DNA of 64,000 nucleotides from Podospora bellae-mahoneyi. Taxonomy: Eukaryota; Ascomycota; Sordariomycetes; Sordariales; Podosporaceae. The position numbers were made by a program, and so were the translations under genes. A model generated the notes under the pieces. It was not told where the DNA came from, did no database searches, and saw nothing but the letters and a program-made list of their open reading frames with translations. The stretch lies in assembly GCF_035222275.1 (NCBI RefSeq), contig NW_026946359.1, positions 2,852,001 to 2,916,000 of the forward strand, given 5' to 3'. Below, one piece after another: positions 33,901-44,448 of the stretch (position 1 is its first letter; the number at the start of each line of letters is the position of its first letter).

Positions 33901-34076
33901 GCTGTGACTCTACTTTCTTCGACGCATGATACGAGCTTGATCTTTCATAAGTTCAAGCCTCGATCCCCAATCTCGAACCTCTCTCTCATCTTTGTTCCAC
34001 CCCCTTTCCCAGGCTGGCGTGGCTTCCGTCCCTTTCCCCATTTGGTTCCAGAAGAGTGAAGAAGAAGAGAGCCAAG
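27955..34076. other. 6.1-kb region without a recognisable gene
   Basis: It starts with the promoter of the minus-strand mitochondrial gene and ends with the promoter of the GH3 gene (a TATATA motif lies near 33834, about 240 bp before the ATG). Open frames up to 187 codons occur on both strands, but they overlap each other and have Cys- and Pro-rich, Ser/Arg-heavy, non-domain sequence typical of chance frames. Base composition is even, not AT-rich, so it is not an obvious RIP-degraded repeat. It could hold non-coding RNAs, an extended promoter, or lineage-specific genes in short exons. Confidence 0.45.
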
Positions 34077-37000
34077 ATGACGACCATCACGCCCGTGGGG
34101 AGCCTTGAAATCAGCCCGGCCACCAGCCCAGGCATTGAAGACCCCAATGCCTCTCCCATCGGCAGTGTCGATAGCAATGTGACCCCGGACACTGAGTTCT
34201 CACCGCCGGACAGCCCGTTTCGGCACCACGCTACCTTAGCTCCCGTCAAGGAGAAGCGGGAGCTGGCGAGGAAGAAACTTTCGACCTTGACCCTTGAGGA
34301 GAAGGTGGGGTCTACCAGGTTTCCAGCGAGAGGACTTTATGCTGACGTCGAACAGGTCTCCTTGCTAACCGCCGCAGACTTTTGGAGAACCAAGTCGATT
34401 CCGGAGAAGAACATTCCTGCAGTGAAGACCAGTGACGGGCCCAATGGTGCTCGTGGTGGCATTTTCGTGGGTGGAACAAAGGTAGGCTAACGCCCCTGGG
34501 GTTGGTTGTCTCCCTCGCTGTTGCGCTAACACTGTTGGCAGGCAGCCCTCTTCCCCTGCGGCATCTCGCTGGCAGCAACGTGGAACAAGGACATCCTCCG
34601 TCAGGTCGGTCAGCACCTTGCTGAGGAGGCGAAGGCTCGTCAGGCCAACATACTGCTTGCACCTACTGTGTGCATGCACAGACACCCACTTGGTGGAAGG
34701 AACTTTGAATCTTTCTCTGAAGACCCCCTTTTGACTGGCAAGCTTGCTGCTCAGTACATTCAAGGTCTTCAGGAGAATGGAGTGGCTGCTACCGTCAAGC
34801 GTCAGTATTTACATATTCAGCAATATTGGAGACTGAAACTGACCAGATCTAGACTTTGTTGGCAACGAACAGGAAACCCACCGGTTGACAATCGACTCCA
34901 AGATTGCTGAGAGGCCTCTTCGCGAGATCTACCTCCGTCCCTTCGAGATCGCGGTCCGCGAGGCCAAGCCATGGGCTGTCATGTCCTCATACAATCTGGT
35001 GAACGGTGTTCATGCCGATATGAACGAGCATCTCCTCAAAGATATTCTCCGTGGAGAATGGCAATTTGACGGGTGAGTGGCAACTTTGATTATCGGAGCC
35101 AAGCGATAAGCGAGCACGATCAACTGACCGACCCCTCCTGCAGAGCCGTCATCTCGGACTGGGGCGGCACCAACTCTACGGCGGAATCTGTCAAGCATGG
35201 GTGTGACATCGAGTTCCCCTACTCGACCAAATGGCGCTTTGAAAAGGTGCTCGAGGCTATCAAGGATGGCAAGCTCACCGAGGCTGATGTTGACCGAGCA
35301 GCCGAGAATGTGCTTACCCTTGTCGAGCGCGTCAAGGGCAGCGATATGACTGCTGAAGCAGAGGAACGCGAGGATGATCGGCACGAGACAAGAGAGCTTA
35401 TCCGCGAGGCGGGCGTTCAGGGTCTTGCACTTCTCAAGAACGAGAGGTCTATTCTGCCTATCAACCCCAAGACGGCCAAGGTTGCTGTCATTGGTCCTAA
35501 CGCCAACAGGGCCATCGCTGGCGGTGGTGGAAGCGCCAGTCTTAACCCTTACTACAACACCCTTCCCCTTGATAGCATCCGAAGGGTTGCTCAACAGCCT
35601 GTCACTTATGCTCAGGGATGTCACATTCACAAGTGGCTCCCTGTGGCATCTCCTTACTGCAGCGATAGGACTGGGAAGCAGGGTGTGACAATCGAGTGGT
35701 ACAAGGGAGATCAGTTCCAAGGCCAGCCTGTTGTCACCCAGAGGCGGAGCAACACTGACTTGTTCCTTTGGGATTCGGCGCCTCTGGCTCAGGTTGGCCC
35801 GGAATGGTCGGCTATCGCCACGACCCATCTCACGCCGACTACTACTGGCAAGCACACCATCTCGTTCATGTCTGTCGGCCCAGGCAAGCTCTTTGTCAAT
35901 GGTCGACTTGCGCTTGATCTTTGGGACTGGACAGAGGAAGGGGAGGCCATGTTTGATGGGTCTGTCGACTATCTCGTCGAGGTTCAGATGGAGGCCGGCA
36001 GACCGGTGGAGCTTCGCGTCGAGATGACCAACGAGCTCCGGCCTATTGCCAAGCAAAAGCAGTTCAACATGACGCACAAGTACGGTGGTTGTCGCATCGG
36101 CTTCAAGGAGGAAGACCAGGTTGACTACCTCCAGGAAGCGGTCGATGCTGCCAAGGCTGCCGATGTCGCTGTTGTTATCGTTGGTCTGGATGCCGAGTGG
36201 GAGTCTGAGGGGTATGATCGTCAGACTATGGACCTGCCTTCTGATGGGAGCCAGGATCGTCTTGTGGAGGCTATTGTCAAAGCGAACCCGAACACAGTTG
36301 TGGTGAACCAGTCCGGGTCACCGGTGACGATGCCTTGGGCTGATAGGGTGCCTGCCATTATCCAGGCTTGGTATCAGGGGCAGGAGGCGGGAAATGCGCT
36401 GGCTGATGCGCTGTTTGGGTTGAAGAATCCTAGTGGGAAGTTGCCTGTAGGTTTCTACCCCCTATTCATCACCATATATATGCGAGCGAGTATGTTGCTA
36501 ACGAAATCATCAGTGCACCTTTCCCAAACGCCTCCAAGACACGCCCGCCTACCACAACTGGCCGGGCGAGAACCTCGAGGTCGTTTACGGCGAGGGTCTC
36601 TACATTGGCTACCGGCACTACGACCGGACAAAGATTGCTCCTTTGTTCCCCTTTGGTCACGGGTTGTCTTACACCACCTTTGAATACGGGCGTCCCTCCC
36701 TCAGCTCCAAGGTCCTCACCCCCGACAACACCATCGAGCTTACTGTCGCGGTTAGCAACATCGGTGACGTTGCCGGGTTGGAGACGGTGCAGATCTATGT
36801 GAGGGATGAGAAGAGCAGGTTGCCAAGGCCGGAGAAGGAGCTGGCGGCGTTTGAAAAGGTGGAGTTGGAGGCTGGGGAGACGAAGCATTTGAGGATAGGG
36901 CTGGATAAGTATGCGGTTGGGTATTTCGACACGAGTTTGGGGAGGTGGATTGCTGAGGAGGGGAGGTTTGAGGTGCTTGTGGCGGCGAGCGCGGAGGATG

Positions 37001-37122
37001 TCAAGTATGTTTTGATCTCCCCCCTTTCATTTTTACTGTTTTGTGTTTGACATGGAGCTGACATGGTGATTAGGTACTCTGTTGGGTTTGAGGTCAAGGA
37101 GTCGTTTACTTGGATGTTTTAG
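34077..37122 (+). CDS. Intracellular GH3 beta-glucosidase with PA14 domain
   Basis: Seven exons (34077-34304, 34356-34481, 34542-34800, 34853-35072, 35144-36446, 36514-37004, 37074-37122) encode 891 residues. The order is: disordered N-terminus without signal peptide, GH3 N-terminal barrel (LTLEEKVSLLTAADFW; KTSDGPNGARG; nucleophile Asp283 in VISDWGG), GH3 C-terminal domain with an inserted PA14 domain (about residues 455-575), and a C-terminal fibronectin-III-like domain (LFPFGHGLSYTTFEY). The lack of a signal peptide puts it in the cytosol, where it would cleave cellobiose and cellodextrins to glucose. This fits the CDT-2-like transporter 17 kb away. All splice phases fit. Intron 1 is 51 nt with no stop, so unspliced RNA would stay in frame (17 extra residues). 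Intron 6 splits the Lys before YSVGFEV. Confidence 0.92.
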
Positions 37123-39271
37123 ACGACCTCCTCGAGAAGTGGACTCTTTTCTTTTTCTCGGTTTCTTCTTTTTCGATACCTTCTTTTCAGCATTGCATTA
37201 TTGCGAGAGATTTTGTTTTTTTACTTTCTTTTTCTTCACTTTTTCAAAGGGCATGGCACCGATAACCCCTGGGAAGACTACCTACTAGGGGTCTCTGTTT
37301 GGTTTTTGCCATGTAATGGGAACAGGGATGGATGGATATGGGTTACATCACTGGATAGGTAGTTATCGCTGCAGGACCTCCCTCCCCGACTGATGAAGGT
37401 TTTTTTTGGAGGGGGGGGGGTTGGGGGAACGGAGGGTGGGGAAATTCGGGAACGCAAGTAACGATGGGGGTCCCTTTTTCGCTATTCTGGTTGTTCGACT
37501 AAGTAGGCTTCGTCATTGTATATGGCACCGCCCGCCCTCTTGTAGCAGGGGGGAGGGGCGTGGGGAGGGTTGTCTGCAGCGAGGGAAGAAAAAGACGGAA
37601 GGAAGATGCCTAAGGGCTGGTCTGGGTTGGATAGTATCCTGAAGCTTACCCACCAATGTTGTTGTGTTACATTCACTACATTTGCTCCCACCCACACATG
37701 ACATGTGCTTTGTCTTGATGCTCCGTGTAGTGAGGAGCATATCATGATAAATAACCCGGAGGACGGTAGCGAAGGTGGTGATGGTGTGCTTGTATACTGG
37801 TCTTTGGCTTGCTTGTAGTGTGTTGTGTAGCAGTAACTCTTCGAGGAGTTTCTTGACTGGAAGTGTTTCCAATGACAACGGGTTATATCATGGCCAAGAT
37901 CCGGAATGGCACCGGATAGGTTGTGTGGCGCTGGTCACGATGTCGTAGTGAGTAGAGAGGCTATATAGGCTTACCAGACTTCTGGAGACGACCAGGTGTG
38001 CTATTTAGGGTGTGGGGCTATCTGTGATCATGAAGTTTAATATACCCCCACGGATAGTCTCCGAGGAGGACGTGTGCTTGTTGAATTGGAGTTGAAGAGG
38101 ATGTGAGGCAAGGTGTGATGGGTACTATATTTCGGGACTGTCATGTGTGAGCTCCGTTCAGCTCGTGTCCATCTGAATAGGCTTGTGGGGTCGTAGCTAG
38201 TTGGTGATGGATATGCTTAAACTAGAGTGCTGCCTAGACCTCGACTTTCAGCATACCCTTATGTTTTGTTGCTACCTGTGTTTGATATAGCAATTTTTGC
38301 GATCATTGAGATGATGAGCCTGTAGGTCTGTTGGATAACCAAAGGAACGCAAAGTGCTCCGTAGACCTGAGAAATTCGAGTCGTTTATTTACCACGGCAG
38401 TGGGAATCTTGTTTCAGAGTGACGTTTCTGTTTTGTGACTCCGCCTCTCTGCTCAATCAACGAACCCCTGGGCTCCATTTCAACGACGCTCATGATGATG
38501 ATGGGCGGATGTGCACCTATCATTGCGCACTCGGAAAGATTGGTGAGTTACCTCCGGAAAACGGAGACGAAAATCCATGTTGGCTGTCACACTACAAAAA
38601 CAAAACGCTGCTGTGTGACGCTGTTGAGGGTTTATACACTTTGCAGACCAGCATAATGCAATGGTGGTGGTGGTTGGTGGGGAAAAAGGGGGTCACCCGA
38701 GAAGCCCAAGATGCTGGGTCTGGCCACGCTTCAGCTGAGGCTAACATCGGGGACAGGGGGGCCTTTTGTTCCGATCCACTAATCTTCCATCTCCCACGTC
38801 TCCGCAACTGGAGCCGTTCCGTCGACAGGGGGTTAAACGAACGTCTGCCGTCGTCAGCAGCTTTGAGTTTGCCTTTCCATCCTGCCCTTTCTTTCTTTGT
38901 TTTTTTCTTATTTGTTTTTTCTTTTTGCTGAAAAGGAGAAGAGAAACGGGCGGTTATACTAAACGGCGCTATTTTGGATTGATTTTGGGAATTGAGTTCA
39001 TCCCGTTTCCAGAATACACACACACTCGACAGAAGACACGGATAAAACGGCCCTGCACTTGTCTGATTTACGGATACCCTTTCCCCGCGTTAACGCGCCC
39101 AACCTGAACCTTACCTTGGGGAGCCCGGCAGAAACCACCGTTTCCCATCTTCCGGATCGACGAACCTTTCCCACGAAACCCTAGATCCTAGATCCCGAGC
39201 GTCACCGGACCGAGAATCACCTCTATCCCCTGCCGAACGAAAGAACACTTAACGGTTGCAGCAGCAGGGGC
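37123..39271. other. Intergenic region, no gene recognised
   Basis: The GH3 3' flank (T-rich to 37240, a G-run near 37411-37422) and the upstream region of the TED1-like gene, which is pyrimidine-rich near 38880-38930. No credible gene. Confidence 0.5.
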
Positions 39272-39316
39272 ATGGCTGCTACCACCTCGCGTCATCGTCA
39301 TGGCCCGGCCGTATAA
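39272..39316 (+). promoter_or_regulatory. Short uORF overlapping the TED1 start codon
   Basis: An ATG at 39272 opens a 14-codon frame ending with TAA at 39314-39316. It overlaps, out of frame, the main ATG at 39300. Ribosomes starting here would pass the main start, so it could lower TED1 translation if the transcript begins upstream. Confidence 0.4.
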
Positions 39317-41499
39317 CTATGGCGGCGGCAGCTACAAGCCAAAGCAGCAATCCACTAACAGCTGGAATCAGCACGCCTACGGCTACTCGTCCAATTTCTT
39401 CAGTGGGGATGGTTCCAGCAATAATGGCAACAACACCTCCCTCGTCGAGGACTTTGTGGCCTTTGTGAAAAAGGCCCTCCGGGCTCTGGTCAAGTTCTGG
39501 CGCGAACGTGGCCGGCGGATGGTGGTTACGGCGATTTATAATACGGTGCACCAAATAAAGAGGAATTTGACATATAATCGGATACTCAGCGTTCCGCATT
39601 TGCTGGTTGGGTTCTGGGTTGTGCTGTTGCTTTGGGGGGAGAGATGGACTTTCCATTCCATGGTGGAAAACTGCGCGTGGGAGAATTGGGAGAACTGGGT
39701 ATGTTTTTCCCTTTTGCTACTTCTGGCAGGCAGGGTGGCATGTGTGCTAACCATGACAACAGCCCGCCGGCGCCCAACCCCACCGCGTAGCCCTCGTTGC
39801 CGACCCCCAGCTCATCGATCCTCATTCCTACCCTGGCCGACCATGGCCAATACAAGCCCTGACGATTAAGTTGACGGACAACTACATGAAGCGTGGGTAT
39901 GGTCAGCTCCAGGAGCAGCTCGACCCCGACAGCGTCTTCTTCCTCGGTGACCTCTTTGACGGCGGCAGAGAATGGAAGACGGCCCACGGCGACTTTAGAG
40001 ACCCCTCGTGGGGACCACACCCGAAATCGGAACAGAAATACCTAAAGAGCTGGAACAAACACTATGGGGAGTTTTACTGGCTGAAGGAGTATGGCCGGTT
40101 TGGGGAGATATTCATCAAGCCGTGGATCAAGTCCGGGATGGAATCCGGCAAGGAACACAAGCGCAGGAAGTTCGTCACGAGCTTACCAGGAAATCACGAC
40201 TTGGGGTTTGGGGCGGAGATCAAAGTCCCCGTGAGGAACCGATTCGAGACGTACTTTGGGGAAGGGAACAGAGTGGATGTTGTGGGGAATCACACGTTTG
40301 TTTCGGTCGACTCGGTGTCGATGAGTGCGGAAGCGTCGCCCGAGGCGGCGAGACATGACCTCAAGCCGATTTACATGCCTACCAAGATCTTTCTGGATAG
40401 GCTGCAATGGCTGAAGCCGATCGCGGTGGAGAAGGAGCTGAGGATGATGAGAGGGGAGGTGCCGGAGGTGCAGTTTAAGCACAAGATTGAGGAGGTGGAT
40501 AAGGCGAATTTCAAAGACAAGCCCAGTCTTGGTACTGAAAATACGCCGGAGCTGCCGACGATTCTGCTGAGCCATGTCCCGCTTTATCGACCGCCTGGGA
40601 CGCCCTGCGGCCCGCTGAGGGAGAGACACCCCCCTGCGAAACCACCAAAGGGACAGACGGGGCCGGTGGTGCCTGATCATGGGAACGCCATTTCTGTTTC
40701 CAGGGGGTATCAGTATCAGAACGTGCTTGACGAGCAGCAGTCGATTAGTCTGTTGAAGAAGGTTGGCAATGTGGTTCACGCCTTTTCGGGGGATGATCAT
40801 GACTATTGCGAGCTGGTGCACTCTGAGGAGCAGCGGAGGGTTAAGGAGATCACGGTGAAGAGTATCAGCATGGCGATGGGGGTGAATAAACCGGGGTTTG
40901 TCCTGGTTAGTCTGTGGAACCCACTGGACAGCGGGGGGAAGCCGCTTAATCCGGATCAGAAGCAGACGCTGCAGACGCACTTGTGCATTTTGCCTAGTCA
41001 GTTGAGCACGTATATTCGCTACGTGGGGTTTGCGATCATTTCGGTTATCATTTTGGTGGTGAGGGCGTTCTTGGTGCCGGTTTTGAAGCTCACGCCTTTT
41101 GCGCTGGAGCCGGAGGTACAGGGGGTGCAGTATAGGGGGAGTGCACTGCTGCCTGTGTTCAAGGCAAAGGTAGAGGATTATGATGAGTATGGGTTTCCTT
41201 CTAGTGGGTTGGGGTCTTCGAGAAGTGGTGGGGGGAAGGGGAGGGATAGGAGTGGTTCGAGTGTTGGTGGACATGGACATAGCAGGGAGAAGAGCAAGGG
41301 GAAGTGGAGGGGGCAGCCGAGGATAGAGATTAGGAGCGATGAGAGGGAGGAGGAGGAGAAGTGGAGGCCGAAGGGGAGGGGGATGGGTTATAACAAGGGA
41401 AAGGATACGGTTGCGACGGTGGTGGTGAGGGAGATGTGGACTACGATTTGGAGGGCGACGTGGATGGTTTTGGTGTGGTTTGGGTGGTTGAACTGGTAG
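39300..41499 (+). CDS. TED1: Ted1/Cdc1-family GPI-glycan metallophosphoesterase
   Basis: Exons 39300-39698 and 39763-41499 (64-nt intron, phase 0) encode 711 residues. It is a membrane-bound calcineurin-like phosphoesterase. A transmembrane helix near residues 100-116 (LLVGFWVVLLLWG) precedes the luminal catalytic domain. That domain has metal-site motifs VADPQ, FFLGDLFDGGR, LPGNHDLG, LLSHVPLYR and FSGDDHDYC. A second helix pair follows (FAIISVIILVVRAFLVPVL), with a Gly/Ser/Arg-rich cytosolic tail. In yeast, Ted1 and Cdc1 act in the ER on ethanolamine-phosphate side chains of GPI anchors, which promotes ER export of GPI proteins. The block LVADPQLIDPHSYPGRP and the spacing look closer to Ted1 than Cdc1, but I hold the choice loosely. 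The tail after about 41,200 is coded by very G-rich codons. Confidence 0.85.
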
Positions 41500-43151
41500 G
41501 GGGTAATGTATATTTTCTGGGGGGGGCGGCGGAGGGAGAGGAGAGCTTTTGTATAAATTGAACACAGGAGGTGAAGCAGAAAGAGGGGGGCATATATGTA
41601 TGGGTTTGTGATTTTGAAGTGATATATATATATTGGTGTCTGGATAGCATATTTTATGGATGGCATGGTGGTTTTGTCAACAGTGCGGCTCAGTGGTGTT
41701 CGGCTGCTGTTACCTCTTCTGCTACCGGTGCTTACCCTGGGATCTAAGAGAGATTTGACCCTAGATCTCATGACCTGACTTGATGATGATGATGAGCAAC
41801 GCGCGGGCAGGCATCCAATTGGCACTTTGTGCGAGGGTGGAGAGGTGTAGGTTACATGCTTGCGAAACAGACGCCTTGGAAGGGGGAGACGCGGTCGAAT
41901 TGCACCGTCACGCTCTCAGCGCGTCAAGTTCGCAACCGCGTTTAAAGTGGTTTTGTAGGTTGCAGGGGTGCACGATTGGGCGGTTGGCTGAGGGGGAGCT
42001 GCCAATGAGAATTCAGCCCTGTCGTGTGACGAGACAACGGGTGCATTTTTTTGCTGCAGGCACGCAGGAGGGAGCCGAGAGGGGGAGACGTGACGTGACG
42101 TGACGAAGGTGGAATGATAATGGGATTGTCTTGATATGGGGGGGTTATGACGAGTTGATGTAGTGGGAGAGAGGGTTCAATTGGATAAGATACAAGCATA
42201 AAAACCGGGCTGGAAGTTCATGATTTCAAGAATTTCAAGATTTGGAAACTGCCCTGGACCCGACCCCGATCCCTGGCACCCACGTGACGTTTTAATTGAT
42301 ATAAGTTTTTGACGCCAGAAGACCGCGTCTTTTCGCGTATCACACTGCGAGGGAAAAATACAAAAAAAGAGGAAGCACTTAACTTAAATGGGGATGATCC
42401 AACGAGGATACCCCATTGTTCAGCCAGCCATCTGCATTTTTGAACTTGTCCTGATTTGTATAGTATTCCTTGTTGGCAAGGGCTGGCAGGCAGCAGCAGG
42501 ATTTCCTTCCTGGGAGCGAGCGCGGCTGTTTGACCCTTTTTTTGTTGAAAGGGTGATTAATCAATCGGCTGCGCCTGGGACAACAACAGCTTGGACCTCC
42601 TCTTTGCGACCTCCTCCTTGACCTTGTCTTGTATCCAGCAGTGTTTGCTTGGTGTTTGGCGTGAAAGATAAACAATCCAATCGCAGCTTCCTTCCTCTTT
42701 TTTTCTTCAGATTTCTCCACACAGCTTACACCGACTTTGAGCTTGTCTGTGCCTTCGTTGTCTTGTCAACGACGGCCCTTTTTCTCCCTCTCTCACTCTT
42801 CGACTTTGACGTTTTTTTTCTTTTTCACTTTGACCTTTTGATCTCGACTTTGCGTTGAGGAATCGAAAAATCTCACGACTTTATACAATATTACTTTCTG
42901 TAGCCCTTTTGAGGGGAGGGGGGGTATCACCCGTGACAATAGCTTCGTTATCAAGGACTCTCCCTCGACACCTTTTCACCTTTACAACCTCTTTGTTTTC
43001 TTCTTCCCTTCTTCACCGACTACTATTACTCCGTCTCCGCCGACATATCCCAGCAACGACTCCACCACAACCTCACCGTCACCGCCTTCTTGTCCTCACC
43101 ACAAACCCACCTCGATCAATCCCTTCCTTTTTCGCCTCTTCTTTTCTCACA
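41500..43151. other. Intergenic region upstream of UNG
   Basis: No gene recognised before about 42,850. A TTTTCGCG element (SCB/MCB-like) lies at 42330-42337. From 42855 to 43151 the frame of UNG is open upstream of its ATG (see findings). Confidence 0.5.
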
Positions 43152-44448
43152 ATGTCGACCCTCAAACGCAAAGCCGGCCCCCAAACAGGCGGAGCCGACG
43201 CGAAAAAGGTCAAGCAAGGAAGCATCATGTCTTTCTTTGGGAGCTCTCCGGCGGCGAAACCGTCAGCTACCAACAGCTCCGGCCTCCCCACCACCCCCAA
43301 CTCATCCTTCACCGCGCCCACCGACCCAGCCGCCGCGAGGTTTGACAAGGACAAATGGGTGGCCACCCTGACGCCAGAGCAGAAAAGGCTGCTGCAGCTC
43401 GAGATTGACACCCTTGACGAGAGCTGGCTGGTGCACCTGAAGGATGAAATCGTCACAAAGGAATTTTTGGATCTAAAGAGGTTTTTGGAGAGGGAGTATG
43501 CTGCTGGAAAAAAGATTTTTCCCCCAAAGGAGGATATTTACTCTTGGTATTGTTTTCCCCCTCTTTCCTTCATCCCCATCCATCCCTTGCTAACGTTATA
43601 ATGATCACAGGTCCCGACACACCCCCTTCACAACCACACGGATTGTAATTCTCGGTCAAGACCCCTACCACAACCACAACCAAGCCCACGGTCTGGCGTT
43701 CAGTGTCCTCCCCCCTACTCCTGCGCCCCCTTCGTTGAAAAACATATATACCTGCCTCGGGAAAGACTACCCCTCGTTCAACCCGCCCCCCAACAAGGCC
43801 GGGCTGTTGACTCCCTGGGCCAAACGTGGGGTTCTCATGCTCAACACGTGCCTTACCGTCCGCGCTCACGAGGCAAACTCGCATTCCAACCGCGGCTGGG
43901 AAAAGTTTACGCAAAAGTGCATTGATCTCGTTGCCGCCAAGCGAACAACGGGAGTGGTTTTTTTGGCGTGGGGCACGCCGGCTGGGAAGAGGGTGCTAAA
44001 GGTTGATCAGAAGAGGCATCTGGTGCTGAAGAGTGTGCACCCTTCTCCGCTGAGCGCGTCGAGGGGTTTTTTTCAGTGTGGGCACTTTAGGAAGGCGAAT
44101 GAGTGGCTTGGGGAGAGGTATGGGTTGAAGGGGAGGGTGGACTGGGCGCTGAATGAGGGGGAGAGTGTCTTGGAGAGTGACGAGCCGAGTCCGAGGCCGA
44201 GGGTGGAGAAGGGGGAGGTTGCGAAACGGGTGGAGGAGGTGGTGAGGGGGGCGGTTATGGGACGGAGGGTGGATTTGAATGAGATTGCTAGGGGGTTGAG
44301 TAGGAGTCCGAAGGGGGGGAGTTGTTCGCCAAAGGAGGAGAAGGGGAAGAAGAAGGAGGAGGAGGTGGAGAGGGATGATGATGGGGAGAATGTGGATCCG
44401 GGAGAGGAGGAGGAGTGGGATGCTTTGATGAGGGAGAAGGGGTTGTAA
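43152..44448 (+). CDS. UNG1: Uracil-DNA glycosylase, family 1
   Basis: Exons 43152-43546 and 43611-44448 (64-nt intron, TGG split codon) encode 410 residues. UNG removes uracil from DNA and starts base excision repair in the nucleus and mitochondria. The active-site motif GQDPYH (Asp149, His152) and the leucine-loop motif HPSPLS (His275) are intact. FNPPPNKAGLLTPWA and LLTPWAKRGVLMLNTCLTV match the family core. The N-terminus has a basic KRKAG and AKKVK stretch (likely nuclear signal) and a PIP box QGSIMSFF (residues 22-29) for PCNA binding, as in UNG2-type enzymes. The C-terminal 120 residues after the catalytic domain are an unusual Glu/Lys/Arg-rich tail absent from bacterial and human UNG. 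No acidic residue is encoded for about 99 codons upstream in the same open frame. Confidence 0.93.

Noticed and set aside
35010-36077. 355-codon minus-strand frame opposite the GH3 gene
   Set aside because: An antisense shadow of GH3 exon 5. No domain.
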